Made by a program: the position numbers and the translations under genes. Source: Schlegelella_A sp038241255 (GTDB lineage: Bacteria > Pseudomonadota > Gammaproteobacteria > Burkholderiales > Burkholderiaceae_C). From it: a DNA stretch of 41,187 nt. The stretch covers positions 1-41,187 of the forward strand of contig JBBRFW010000022.1 of the NCBI GenBank assembly GCA_038241255.1. Direction: 5' to 3'. This document shows positions 8,199 to 16,977 of this stretch, piece after piece. The notes under the pieces were generated by a model. That model was not told the DNA's origin, searched no databases, and saw nothing but the letters and a program-made list of their open reading frames with translations. Each line of letters opens with the position of its first letter. Positions within the stretch are counted from its first letter, which is position 1.

Positions 8199-8205
8199 AT
8201 TCTAG
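8199..8205 (-). promoter_or_regulatory. Putative -10 (CTAGAAT) immediately upstream of the 8193-start gene
   Basis: CTAGAAT is followed by only five bases before the ATG at 8193. If it is used as a -10 box, transcription would begin at or next to the A of ATG and give a leaderless mRNA. No clear -35 is visible. Confidence 0.3.
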
Positions 8206-8242
8206 GCAGCGCCTTGCGATCGCTGGCTCGCCAGGGCGATGG

Positions 8243-9016
8243 TCAGGGAACGTCGACCCGGCTCATCCGCGAAACGATCGTTCCGGCCCGACCGACGACG
8301 TACGCCGAGCCAGGACGCTTCTCGAAGCGCTTCGGCGCCGGCAGCATCACCGCGAGCTGCGCCGCCTGCTGCGGGGCGAGGTCGCCGGGAGAGATGCCGA
8401 AGTAGCGCTTCGCGGCAGCCCCGGCGCCGAACACGCCTTCGCCCCACTCCACCTCGTTGAGGTAGATCTCGAGGATGCGCCGCTTGCCGAGAGTCGCCTC
8501 CAGCTCGTACGAGAGGACCAGCTCCTGGCCCTTGCGAATGAAGTTGCGCTCTCCGCTCAGGAAGAGGTTCTTCGCCAGCTGCTGGGTGATCGTCGAGCCG
8601 CCGACGACCTTGGGCGTCGCCGGCGTCGCCTGCACCGCGGCCTTGGCGTCGCGCCGCGGCACCCGCTGCGTCGCTCGCTCGGCATTCGCGTCGGCGCGCT
8701 CGTTCTTGCCCCACGCCTTCTCGAGCGCGTCCCATTCAACGCCGCTGTGCTCGGTGAAGCCGCTGTCCTCGGCGGCCACGACCGCGCGCTTCAAGTTTGC
8801 CGAGATCGCGCGGTAGTCGGTCCATTGCTGGTGCCAGCCGCGCTCGCCCGGCGCCAGCGCAAGCCGCACCGCCTCCGAGCGCTCGAACGTCGTCGACCGC
8901 GGGTCGAGGACGGCCATCAGCGCGATCCGCACCAAGAAATAGAGTTGCAGCGCGGCGAACGACACGAGCACGAGCAGCGCGAGCCGGCGCAGCGAGCGAC
9001 CGCGCTGCGCGCTCAT
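8243..9016 (-). CDS. mtgA: Monofunctional biosynthetic peptidoglycan glycosyltransferase
   Basis: This 257-aa GT51 enzyme polymerises lipid II into glycan strands at the inner membrane. An N-terminal signal anchor lies at about residues 9-32. Motif 1 is AAEDSGFTEHSGVEWDAL with the catalytic Glu. Motif 2 is GGSTITQQLAKNLFLS, then RKGQELVLSYELE, and motif 4 is RRILEIYLNEVEWGEGVFG. A charged, Ala-rich insertion (about 30 residues) lies between motifs 1 and 2, where family members I know are shorter. The start is the ATG at 9016, overlapping the aroE stop as ATGA. Confidence 0.95.
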   Translation of the reverse strand: MSAQRGRSLRRLALLVLVSFAALQLYFLVRIALMAVLDPRSTTFERSEAVRLALAPGERGWHQQWTDYRAISANLKRAVVAAEDSGFTEHSGVEWDALEKAWGKNERADANAERATQRVPRRDAKAAVQATPATPKVVGGSTITQQLAKNLFLSGERNFIRKGQELVLSYELEATLGKRRILEIYLNEVEWGEGVFGAGAAAKRYFGISPGDLAPQQAAQLAVMLPAPKRFEKRPGSAYVVGRAGTIVSRMSRVDVP

Positions 9017-9921
9017 GAGGCGGTGAGGCGGTCGCGCAGCGCGCGCAGGACCGGGGCGGTGTCGGGCTCGACGCCGCGCCAGAAGCGAAAGGCCTCCGCC
9101 GCCTGCTCGACGAGCATGCCGAGCCCGTCGCGGCCGATGGCGCGGTGCGCCTCGGCCCAGGCGATGAAGGGCGCTGCCGCCGCGCCGTACATCATGTCGA
9201 GAGCCAAGCCGCCGGGGCGGAGAACTTTCGGCGCGACCGGCACCGGTGCGCCGCCGACGCTCGTCGCCGTGGCGTTGACGACGATGTCGAAGCCTTCGCC
9301 GCAATCGTCGAGCGAGGCGGCGGCGACGAGCGTCGGCGCGGACGCGGCGGCGCCGAGTCGGTGGCGGGCGACGAGCGCCTGCACGCGCTCGACGCTGCGA
9401 TTGGCGACGATCACTTCGCGCGCGCCGCTCGCGAGCAAGGAGCCGAGCGCGCCCGCGGCGCCGCCTCCGGCGCCGATCAGCAGCACCCGCGCGCCGCGCA
9501 GCGCGACGCCGGCGTTGCGCTCGATGTCGCGCACGAGACCGGCGCCGTCGGTGTTGTCGCCGAGCCAGCCGTCGGCGTCGAAGCGAAGCGTGTTGCAGGC
9601 GCCCGCCAGGGTCGCCCGCGCCGTCGTGCGCGCGGCCAGCCCCGCGGCCTCGAACTTGAACGGCATCGTCACATTGCACCCGCTCGCGCCCGAGGCGGCG
9701 AACGCGCGCAGCGTCGGCGCGAACGCGTCGAGCGGGCACAGCAGCCGCTCGTACGCTATCGGCTCGCCGGTCTGCGCTGCGAAGGCGGCGTGGATGAAAG
9801 GTGACTGGCTGTGCGCGACCGGATGGCCGACCACCGCATAGCGGCCCGGCCGTGCCGGGGGGCGTGGCGTCGCCGGCTCTCGATCGTGGCCGGCGCCCGG
9901 CCCGGTTTGCGAAGCGCTCAC
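9013..9921 (-). CDS. aroE: Shikimate dehydrogenase (NADP+)
   Basis: This 302-aa enzyme reduces 3-dehydroshikimate to shikimate in aromatic amino acid synthesis. The substrate domain has VVGHPVAHSQSPFIHAAF and GCNVTMPFKFEA (catalytic Lys), with DNTDGAGL (catalytic Asp). The NADP domain has GAGGGAAGAL and ANRSVERV. About 27 residues rich in Pro/Arg/Gly precede the first strand. The start at 9921 is a GTG inside a GTGA overlap with the TonB-type gene, and there is no ATG nearer the fold. The order TonB-aroE-mtgA is typical of Burkholderiales as I recall it. Confidence 0.95.
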   Translation of the reverse strand: MSASQTGPGAGHDREPATPRPPARPGRYAVVGHPVAHSQSPFIHAAFAAQTGEPIAYERLLCPLDAFAPTLRAFAASGASGCNVTMPFKFEAAGLAARTTARATLAGACNTLRFDADGWLGDNTDGAGLVRDIERNAGVALRGARVLLIGAGGGAAGALGSLLASGAREVIVANRSVERVQALVARHRLGAAASAPTLVAAASLDDCGEGFDIVVNATATSVGGAPVPVAPKVLRPGGLALDMMYGAAAAPFIAWAEAHRAIGRDGLGMLVEQAAEAFRFWRGVEPDTAPVLRALRDRLTAS

Positions 9922-10781
9922 CGGCCGCTCAGCGTCGTCTCGAGGCCTTCCTCGCGCGTGAAGCGAAAGCGCGAGGGAATCGCCAGCTGGTCGGCCTGCT
10001 TCCTCATCGCCGCGGTGAAGCGCCCGTACGGGCTGGCGGCGTTGACGATCGCGACGGCGCGGCGGTCGAGCACCTTGTTGCCCGAGCCGCGAACGACCTC
10101 GGTGTCGAGGACGCGCCCTTCGGCGTCGACGGTGATGATCATGGTCAGCTCGCCGTACAGCTTCTTGCCCTGGTTCTCCGGGAAGTTGCGGGTACCGCGA
10201 TCCTCGATCTTGCGACGCAGCTGGTCGTAGTAGAGCGCGTAGATCTCCTCGCGAGTCGCCGGGCTGATGTAGCGCTTCTTCGGTCGCGCGTTCTCTTCGT
10301 TGATTCGCTTCTCGATCTCGGCCAGCATCTCCACCAGCTGGCGGCGCCGGTCCTCCTGCTCGCGCTCCTCGGGCGTGCCCTGGTCGCGTAGCGGCTCGGT
10401 CGCCGGCAGCAGCGCGAGCTCGCGCCGCACTTGCGTGAGCAGCTGCTGCTGTGTCTGCTGCAGCTGCTCAATCTGCTTCTTCGTGTCTTCGTTGGCATCG
10501 CCGAGCTCGGTCAGCGCCGAGGGTGGAAGGGGCGAGGTCGCGCGGCCGCTCGCCGCATCACCGCCGCCAGCCAGGCTCGCCTGCGCGATCGCCTGCGCCT
10601 TCTCCGGTGCCTCGCCCGAGCGCGAGTTGACGAGGATCACCTCGAGCGGCGAATCCTCGAACATGCGGGTGAAGCCCTCGGGATCGACGAAGCGCACCCC
10701 GAGCAGCGCACCGTGCACGGCGACCGAGACGCCGAGCGCGAGCTGCAGCGTCGAGATGCGGGTCGGTAGCGCGAGTCTCAC
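9918..10781 (-). CDS. TonB-family energy transducer-like protein
   Basis: The product is 287 aa. An N-terminal hydrophobic anchor (about residues 11-30) follows a short basic start. A central Gln/Glu-rich region is probably coiled coil (KKQIEQLQQTQQQLLTQV, then EEREQEDRRRQL). The C-terminal TonB domain reads GELTMIITVDAEGRVLDTEVVRGSGNKVLDRRAV. Unlike classical TonB, the linker is coiled-coil rather than Pro-Lys repeats, and no exbB/exbD neighbours exist. Its partner receptor is unknown. The GTG start at 10781 overlaps the RNB nuclease stop as GTGA. Confidence 0.88.
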   Translation of the reverse strand: MRLALPTRISTLQLALGVSVAVHGALLGVRFVDPEGFTRMFEDSPLEVILVNSRSGEAPEKAQAIAQASLAGGGDAASGRATSPLPPSALTELGDANEDTKKQIEQLQQTQQQLLTQVRRELALLPATEPLRDQGTPEEREQEDRRRQLVEMLAEIEKRINEENARPKKRYISPATREEIYALYYDQLRRKIEDRGTRNFPENQGKKLYGELTMIITVDAEGRVLDTEVVRGSGNKVLDRRAVAIVNAASPYGRFTAAMRKQADQLAIPSRFRFTREEGLETTLSGR

Positions 10782-12829
10782 GCGGGCGCGGCGGCGAGCG
10801 GGTCGGCCTCGAGCCCGCTCTCGGCCGACGCGACGTCGATGGCAAGCGCGAGCGGACCGGCACTGTCGGCGTCGTCGTCGTCGCCGGGCTCATCGGCGCC
10901 GGGCGCATCGCGCGCCCGCGGCTCATCGAGGCGCGCGACCACCGACGCGGCAACGTCGAGCGTCAGCAGATCAACCGCGCTGACGCGGACCCGTACGGCC
11001 GCGCCGCGACCGAGCTGCTCGGCGCCGACGGCGCGAAAGACGAGCGGCAGCGCGTCGGCGCGGACGAGGCCGTCCTTCATCACTGTCGCGTCGAGCTCGC
11101 GCCGGTCGTTCTGGGTCAGAAAGCGCAGCGACCAATAGCGCTCGATCGACGACTGGAACGCGTTGTAGGCTGCGTACGAGGCGTCGAAGTCGGCGATGGT
11201 CGCGAGCAGCTGGACGTCCTTGGGCTTGAACGGCGCGATCAACGCCGCACTGCGGCCGGCGCGCGCGCAGGCGACGATTTGCCACTGGTTGAGGAGGTCG
11301 ACGTAGCGGCGCAGCGGCGACGTCGACCACGCGTACTGGGCGACGCCGATGCCGGCGTGCGGCCCCGGCTGGGTGCTCATCCGCACCTTGACGCCGGGCG
11401 CGAGGCTCGCCTGGCTGCGATAGATTGCGGGAACGCCGCAGGCGGCGAGCCAGCCGCCCCAGGTGCTGTTGGCCAGGATCATCGCTTCGGCGACGATCAG
11501 GTCAAGCGGCGAGCCGCGCCGGCGCGGCGCGATCTCGACGCGCTCGTCGCCGACGATCGGCCCGCCTTCGGCGCGGGCGAGCCTGAAGCTGTAGTCCGGG
11601 CGGTTGAAGTTCTCCGGCTTGCCGCGAACCTTTTCGCGCTCGGCCTTCAGGCGCCGCGCCAGCGCGTGCAGGAAGGTGAGCTCGGCGGCGAAGGGCAGCG
11701 AGGCGGGCAGGCCCGCGGCGAGGGTCTCCTCGTCGATCTCGGCCTCGAGCACGTCGAGGCGCAGGTTGGCGGCGATGTGGACGCGCTCCAGGCGCGTCTC
11801 GCTCGCCAGCGTCGCCAGCGACGCTTCGTCTAGCGTCACGTAGAGCGAGACGACGGCGGCGTCGCGGCCTTCGGCGAGCGTGAACGCGTCGACGACCGCG
11901 TCGGGCAGCATCGTCAGCTTGTGGCCGGGGATGTAGACCGTCGAGAGCCGGTCGCGGGCGATCTGCCCGATGGCCGAGCCGGGCTCGACCGCGAGCGCCG
12001 GCGCTGCGATGTGAATGCCGACCGTGACACGGCCGCCGCCGAGGCCTTGAACCGAAAGCGCGTCGTCGATCTCCGTCGTCGACGAATCGTCGATCGAGAA
12101 TGCCGCAGCCGGGGACAGCGCCAGCTTCTCGCCGATCGTCGGCACCGGCGCATCGCCGAAGCCGACGCCTTTGGGGAACTCCTCGAACAGGAAGCGGCGC
12201 CAGTGGAATTCGTACGGCGAATCGATCGCGCCGGCGGCCTTGAGAAGATCGAGTGGCGCACGGTTGGATCGCCGCGCCGCCTCGACCACGGCCTTGTATT
12301 CGGGCGCGTTCTTGTCCGGCCTGAAGAGGATGCGGTAAAGCTGTTCGCGCACGGGCGCCGGACATGCACCGGCGACGAGCTCCGCGGCCCAGGCTTGCAC
12401 CTGTGCCGCGACCTGGCGCTTCCTTTCGATGCCGAGCAATGCGGCCTTGACGATCTCTTCCGGCGCCTTGCGGAAGCGGCCCCTGCCGATGCGGCGGAAG
12501 TAGTGTGGCGCGGCGAACAGACGCATCAGCGCGGCCGTTTGCTGCGCGACGTCGGCATGGGCGCCGAAGTAGTCGCGCGCCAGCTCGGCGAAGGCGAACT
12601 CGCCTTCCGGTGCGAATTCCCAAGCGAGGTCGAGGTCGATGTCGCGCGCGATCGCCTCGGCCGCGCCGAGCAGCGCCTCGGGCTCGGGCGCGGCGAAGCG
12701 CAGCATCACATTGGCTGCCTTCACCTTGCTACGCTTGCCCGAGCCGAGCTCGATCTGGAGCGAGGCGTCGGTCTCGCTCATCACCCGGCCGGCGAGGAAC
12801 TTGCCGCCGTCTTCGAAGAGGGCATTCAT
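10778..12829 (-). CDS. RNB-domain exoribonuclease (RNase II/R family)
   Basis: The 683-aa product is a 3'-5' single-strand exoribonuclease. The catalytic signature FSIDDSSTTEIDDALSV supplies the conserved Asp residues that bind Mg. Other RNB blocks are VGIHIAAPAL, IPGHKLTMLPD, AMILANSTWGGWL and AQYAWSTSPLRRYVDLLNQ. The N-terminal third is not an obvious cold-shock domain. The C-terminal tail (about residues 640-683) is acidic (GDDDDAD) instead of the basic RNase R tail. The ATG at 12829 (MNALFEDGGKFLAG) is preferred over upstream in-frame starts. It sits 67 bp downstream of ruvC. Confidence 0.92.
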   Translation of the reverse strand: MNALFEDGGKFLAGRVMSETDASLQIELGSGKRSKVKAANVMLRFAAPEPEALLGAAEAIARDIDLDLAWEFAPEGEFAFAELARDYFGAHADVAQQTAALMRLFAAPHYFRRIGRGRFRKAPEEIVKAALLGIERKRQVAAQVQAWAAELVAGACPAPVREQLYRILFRPDKNAPEYKAVVEAARRSNRAPLDLLKAAGAIDSPYEFHWRRFLFEEFPKGVGFGDAPVPTIGEKLALSPAAAFSIDDSSTTEIDDALSVQGLGGGRVTVGIHIAAPALAVEPGSAIGQIARDRLSTVYIPGHKLTMLPDAVVDAFTLAEGRDAAVVSLYVTLDEASLATLASETRLERVHIAANLRLDVLEAEIDEETLAAGLPASLPFAAELTFLHALARRLKAEREKVRGKPENFNRPDYSFRLARAEGGPIVGDERVEIAPRRRGSPLDLIVAEAMILANSTWGGWLAACGVPAIYRSQASLAPGVKVRMSTQPGPHAGIGVAQYAWSTSPLRRYVDLLNQWQIVACARAGRSAALIAPFKPKDVQLLATIADFDASYAAYNAFQSSIERYWSLRFLTQNDRRELDATVMKDGLVRADALPLVFRAVGAEQLGRGAAVRVRVSAVDLLTLDVAASVVARLDEPRARDAPGADEPGDDDDADSAGPLALAIDVASAESGLEADPLAAAPA

Positions 12830-12896
12830 GGGGCGCCGATTGTCGCCTGAGGACCGGCCCCTGCCGCCTGCCGAGGCCATCGGCGGATGCGCACTT

Positions 12897-13445
12897 TCAG
12901 TAGGTTCGCCCGCTCTTGAAGCGGCCCGAGGCGCGCGGCGCGAGGGTCGCGCCGCGCGCCAGGGCGGCGAAGCTGCCTGCCGCGTGGGCGTGGCATATCG
13001 CCAGGCCCAGCGCGTCGGCCGCGTCCGGGCCCGGCAGGCCGGGCAGGGCGAGCAGGCGCTTCACCATCTGTTGCACCTGTTCCTTTTTCGCCTGGCCATG
13101 GCCGACGATTGCCCGCTTCATCTGCAAGGCGGTGTATTCGGCGACGGCGAGCTCGCGCGCGACAAGCGCCGAGAGCGCGGCGCCGCGCGCCTGGCCGAGA
13201 AGCAGCGTCGCCTGCGGGTTGACGTTGACGAAGACGATCTCGACCGAGGCGCAGGTCGGAGCGTAGCGCGCTGCGATCTCGCGCACGCCGTCGAAGATGA
13301 CCTTGAGCCGGCCGGGCAGGTCGTTCGTGGCCACGGTGGCGGTGCGGATCGTGCCGCTGGCGACGTAGCGGAGGCGCCCGCCCTCGCACTCGACGACGCC
13401 GAAGCCCGTGGTGCGAAGGCCGGGGTCGATGCCGAGAACGCGCAT
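12897..13445 (-). CDS. ruvC: Holliday junction endonuclease RuvC
   Basis: This 182-aa resolvase cuts four-way DNA junctions during recombination. The catalytic acids are seen as GIDPG (D7), SVEIVF (E69) and GPDAADALGLAI (D141 and D144). FVNVNPQATLLLGQARGA is the usual conserved helix. ruvA and ruvB are not adjacent; the gene sits between the CdsA-like gene and the RNB nuclease. The C-terminus ends in a short basic tail (SGRFKSGRTY). Confidence 0.96.
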   Translation of the reverse strand: MRVLGIDPGLRTTGFGVVECEGGRLRYVASGTIRTATVATNDLPGRLKVIFDGVREIAARYAPTCASVEIVFVNVNPQATLLLGQARGAALSALVARELAVAEYTALQMKRAIVGHGQAKKEQVQQMVKRLLALPGLPGPDAADALGLAICHAHAAGSFAALARGATLAPRASGRFKSGRTY

Positions 13446-13494
13446 GGCGCCATTGGAACCGAAGCCGTGCCCGATCGGCGGCGCGGCGGCGACT

Positions 13495-14463
13495 TCAGGT
13501 GCCGAAATACCAGCGCACCGAGTGGAAGAACACCGGCGCTGCGAAGCAGAGCGGCGCGACGCGGTCGAGCAAACCGACGGCGCCGGTCACGGACGAGCTG
13601 CCGCGGAAGTTGCGCACACCGGCGTCGCGCTTGAGCGCCTTCATCACGAACTCGCCCAGTGTTCCGGCGGCGCCGGCGATCGCCCCCATCGCCAGCGCGG
13701 CGAGCGGCTTGAACGGCGTCACCCAGTAGAGGAGCACGCCGACGATGGCCGCGGCGCCGGCGCCGGCGGCGAAGGCGCGCCACGAGAAGGAGCGGCTGAT
13801 GGCGCGCGCTACCGGTCGCCGGCGCAGGCGCCGGCTCGCAAACTCCTGGCCGAGCTGCGCGGCCACGACCACCACGACCAGGAACAGGACGAGGAAGGCG
13901 CCGCGCTCGCGGTAGCTCGGCAGGTCCAGGAGGAGCAGCGCCGGCGCGTGGCTCATGCCGTAGACCGAGACGGTGATGCCCCACTGGATCTTTGCCGTTC
14001 GCTCGAGGAACCGGAACGGATCGTTGGCGAGCGCGCTGATGACCGGAATCGCGAAGAAGACGTAGACCGGGATGAAAACCGTGAAGGCGTCGAAGGCGCG
14101 CGTGCCCACGAGCACGTACTGCACCGGCAGGATGACGAAGAAGGCGAGGAGCAGCGCCCGGTGGTCGGCGCGCCGCGTGTGGGTGAGGGTGACGAACTCG
14201 CGCAGGGCGAAGAACGAGACGAAGCCGAACAGCAGCGTCGAGCCGAGCGGCCCCGATGCCCACGACACCCAGAACAGGATCGCGCCGAGCCAGAGCGCGC
14301 GCAGCTCGCGCGCGAAGCGCTCGCGCAGCGCCTCCTGCTCGGGCGAGAGGTCGCGCAGAGAGCGCGTGAACGCGACCAGCGTGACCAGCCCGAGCAGGCC
14401 GAAGAGGATGACGAACAGCAGCCCGACCTGCTGGCTGACGCTGAGCGCGCGGAGATGTCCCAT
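13495..14463 (-). CDS. CdsA/YnbB-like phosphatidate cytidylyltransferase homologue with degenerate signature
   Basis: This is a 322-aa polytopic membrane protein with about eight hydrophobic helices. The C-terminal part matches the CDP-diglyceride synthase fold: KRDAGV, then LLDRVAPLCFAAPVFFH. The usual family signature has K-R...K-D...PGHGG..DR.D. Here PGHGG is absent (VTGAVG occupies that place) and the last Asp is Ala (DRVA). Catalysis is therefore doubtful, or it acts on another substrate. It is joined to the upstream acyltransferase by a TGATG overlap, which supports a shared role in phospholipid or lipid modification. The ATG at 14463 is chosen for that overlap. Confidence 0.82.
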   Translation of the reverse strand: MGHLRALSVSQQVGLLFVILFGLLGLVTLVAFTRSLRDLSPEQEALRERFARELRALWLGAILFWVSWASGPLGSTLLFGFVSFFALREFVTLTHTRRADHRALLLAFFVILPVQYVLVGTRAFDAFTVFIPVYVFFAIPVISALANDPFRFLERTAKIQWGITVSVYGMSHAPALLLLDLPSYRERGAFLVLFLVVVVVAAQLGQEFASRRLRRRPVARAISRSFSWRAFAAGAGAAAIVGVLLYWVTPFKPLAALAMGAIAGAAGTLGEFVMKALKRDAGVRNFRGSSSVTGAVGLLDRVAPLCFAAPVFFHSVRWYFGT

Positions 14464-15095
14464 CAGGCGACGACGCGCAAGGCCATCACCGCGGCGCGGG
14501 CGCGGTCGAGAAAGACGCGCCGCTCTTCGCCCGCCCGCAGCGCGATCGGCGCGCCGAAGACGACGGTGCACAGGATCGGTACCGGCACGACCTCGCCCTT
14601 GGGCATGACGCGCTGGACGTTGTCGATCCAGGCGGGAATCAGCTGGACGTCGGGAAACGCCTCGGCGAGCGCGAACAGGCCCGACTTGAACGCCGCCGGA
14701 TCGGCGGCGTGTCCGCGCGTGCCCTCCGGAAAGATGACCAGCGAGTCGCCGTGGCGAAGCGCTTCCATCAGCGGCTCGAGGGGATCTTCGTCCTCGCCGC
14801 TGCCGTCCTTGGCGCGCTGCCGGCTGACGTAGACCGCGTTGAAGATTTCGCGCGTGATCCAGTGCTTGAGCGGGCTCGCGGTCCAGTAGTCGCGTGCGGC
14901 GATGGGCCGCGTCACCGCGCGCAGGTCGCGCGGCAGTGCCGCCCAGATCAGCACCCAGTCGAAGTGGCTCTGATGGTTCGCGAAGTAGATGCGCTGCTCA
15001 GCCTTCGGCGTCGAACCGTGCCAGTGCCCCTGCGCGCCGGTGACCATGCGGGCGAAGAACGCCAGTGCGAGGCCTGCCGCTTCGGGAAACTTCAC
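14463..15095 (-). CDS. PlsC-family lysophospholipid acyltransferase
   Basis: This 210-aa 1-acylglycerol-3-phosphate acyltransferase-like protein has the HX4D catalytic motif ANHQSHFDW, the glycerophosphate-binding block VIFPEGTRG, and a downstream LIPAWIDNV strand. A hydrophobic N-terminal helix (about residues 3-20) suggests inner-membrane attachment. It lies 30 bp after purH and overlaps the CdsA-like gene by one base, so the pair resembles a small lipid module. The exact acyl donor and acceptor are unknown. Confidence 0.87.
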   Translation of the reverse strand: MKFPEAAGLALAFFARMVTGAQGHWHGSTPKAEQRIYFANHQSHFDWVLIWAALPRDLRAVTRPIAARDYWTASPLKHWITREIFNAVYVSRQRAKDGSGEDEDPLEPLMEALRHGDSLVIFPEGTRGHAADPAAFKSGLFALAEAFPDVQLIPAWIDNVQRVMPKGEVVPVPILCTVVFGAPIALRAGEERRVFLDRARAAVMALRVVA

Positions 15096-15125
15096 CGAGC
15101 GGTCCTGGTCACGGGCGGCGGGACC

Positions 15126-16694
15126 TCAATGGCGGAAATGGCGCACGCCGGTAAAGACCATCGAGATGCCGCGCTCGTCGGCGGCAGCGACCACCTGGTC
15201 GTCGCGCATCGAGCCGCCCGGCTGGATCACGCAGGCGGCGCCGGCGTCGATGACGACGTCGAGGCCGTCGCGGAACGGGAAGAACGCGTCGCTCGCGACC
15301 GCCGAGCCGGCGAGCGGAAGGCCCGCGGCCCCGGCCTTGATCGAGGCGATCTTGGCCGAGTCGATCCGGCTCATCTGACCGGCGCCGACGCCGAGCGTCA
15401 CGCCGTCTGCGCAGAAGACGATGGCGTTGCTCTTGACGAAGCGCGCGACGGTCCAGGCGAATAGCAGGTCCTTCGTCTGCGCCGGCGTCGGCTTCCTGGC
15501 AGTGACGACCTTCAGGTCCCCCGCGCCGATGTCGTGGTTGTCAGCGGTCTGGATCAGCAGGCCCGAGCCCACCCGCTTCAAGTCATGCGCGTTGCGGCCC
15601 GCGCCGGGCTCGGGCAGGTCGATCTGCAGGACACGCGTGTTCGCCTTCGCTGCGAACACGGCGAGTGCGTCCGCGCTGTACGCCGGCGCGATCAGAACTT
15701 CGACGAATTGCTTGGCGACGTGTTCGGCAGTGGCCAGATCGACCGCGCCGTTGAAGGCGATGATGCCGCCGAAGGCCGATGTCGGGTCGGTCTTCAGCGC
15801 TTTCGCATACGCCGCCGCGCTGCTGTCGGCGACCGCGACGCCGCATGGGTTCGCGTGCTTCACGATCACACACGCCGGTGCCGCGAAGCTCTTCACGCAC
15901 TCCCACGCAGCGTCGGCATCGGTGATGTTGTTGTACGAGAGCTCCTTGCCTTGCAGCTGCTTCGCGGTGACAAGCGAGCCCGGCGCGGGCGCGAGGTCGC
16001 GGTAGAACGCCGCGCGCTGGTGCGGGTTCTCGCCGTAGCGCAGGTCCTGCAGCTTCACGAAGCGGGCGTTTGCCTGCGCCGGAAACTCGCGCCGCTCCGG
16101 GACGCCGTCGACGGGGCCGGGGAGCGACGACAGGTAGTCGCTGATCGCACCGTCGTACTGGGCGATGCGGTCGAAAGCCGCGACGGCGAGCATGAAGCGG
16201 GTCGCCTCGCTGACGGCGCGGTGCTGCTTCAGTTCGGCGAGGACGCCGGCGTATTGCGACGCGTCCGTGAGCACGGCGACGTCGTTCCAGTTCTTCGCCG
16301 CCGAGCGCACCATCGCCGGCCCGCCGATGTCGATGTTCTCGATCGCGTCGGCGAGCGTGCAGCCGGCCTGGGCAACGGTGGCCTCGAAGGGATAGAGGTT
16401 GACGACCAGGAGGTCGATCGGCGCGATCCCGTGCGCCCTGATCGCCGCCATGTGCTCGGCGCTGCCGCGGCGCGCCAGCAGGCCGCCGTGGATCGCCGGA
16501 TGCAGCGTCTTGACTCGTCCATCGAGCATTTCCGGAAAGCCCGTGTGCGCGGCGACCTCGGTCACGGCGAGACCCGCTTCGGCGAGCAGCCTGGCGGTGC
16601 CGCCGGTCGAGAGCAGGGTGAATCCGAGCGCCGCCAGCTCGCGCGCGAGCTCGACGATGCCGGTCTTGTCGGAGACGGAAATCAGCGCATGCAT
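15126..16694 (-). CDS. purH: Bifunctional AICAR formyltransferase / IMP cyclohydrolase
   Basis: This 522-aa enzyme performs the last two steps of purine synthesis: formylation of AICAR and ring closure to IMP. The N-terminal MGS-like cyclohydrolase domain starts MHALISVSDKTGIVELA and continues with LSTGGTARLLAEAG. The formyltransferase domain shows LRYGENPHQRAAFYRD, QGKELSYNNITDADAAWE and VKHANPCGVAV with the catalytic Lys-His pair. The C-terminus GISMVFTGVRHFRH is the standard end. It follows fis by 34 bp; dusB-fis-purH is probably one operon. Confidence 0.98.
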   Translation of the reverse strand: MHALISVSDKTGIVELARELAALGFTLLSTGGTARLLAEAGLAVTEVAAHTGFPEMLDGRVKTLHPAIHGGLLARRGSAEHMAAIRAHGIAPIDLLVVNLYPFEATVAQAGCTLADAIENIDIGGPAMVRSAAKNWNDVAVLTDASQYAGVLAELKQHRAVSEATRFMLAVAAFDRIAQYDGAISDYLSSLPGPVDGVPERREFPAQANARFVKLQDLRYGENPHQRAAFYRDLAPAPGSLVTAKQLQGKELSYNNITDADAAWECVKSFAAPACVIVKHANPCGVAVADSSAAAYAKALKTDPTSAFGGIIAFNGAVDLATAEHVAKQFVEVLIAPAYSADALAVFAAKANTRVLQIDLPEPGAGRNAHDLKRVGSGLLIQTADNHDIGAGDLKVVTARKPTPAQTKDLLFAWTVARFVKSNAIVFCADGVTLGVGAGQMSRIDSAKIASIKAGAAGLPLAGSAVASDAFFPFRDGLDVVIDAGAACVIQPGGSMRDDQVVAAADERGISMVFTGVRHFRH

Positions 16695-16728
16695 CGCGAG
16701 CTCCCTTCTTGGTCGCTGCGAGGCACGG

Positions 16729-16974
16729 TCACTTGATCAGCTTGTGATCGACGAGCTTGCGGCGCAAGGTGTTGCGGTTGATGCCGAGCCACTCGGCAGC
16801 GCGGCTCTGGTTGCCGCCCGCCTCCTTCATCACCACCTCGAACAGCGGCCGCTCGACGACGCGCAGGATCATCTCGTACATCGCCGTCGGTTCGACGCCG
16901 CGCAGATCACGGAAGTAGCCCTCCAGGCTCTCGCGCACGCACTCCTCGATGTGCTTCTTGTTGGTCGTCGGCAT
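16729..16974 (-). CDS. fis: Fis-family nucleoid DNA-binding protein
   Basis: The 81-aa product is somewhat shorter than enterobacterial Fis (98 aa), as is usual for betaproteobacteria. The C-terminal helix-turn-helix reads GGNQSRAAEWLGINRNTLRRKL. The N-terminal beta arm that mediates invertase stimulation in E. coli is reduced. It begins 3 bp after the dusB stop, the same dusB-fis linkage seen in enterobacteria. Expression probably depends on the dusB promoter. Confidence 0.94.
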   Translation of the reverse strand: MPTTNKKHIEECVRESLEGYFRDLRGVEPTAMYEMILRVVERPLFEVVMKEAGGNQSRAAEWLGINRNTLRRKLVDHKLIK

Positions 16975-16977
16975 GCG

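Noticed and set aside
13408..14832. 474-codon plus-strand frame over ruvC, the CdsA-like gene and the acyltransferase
   Set aside because: This is a GC-rich antisense open frame. The minus-strand genes have clear families.
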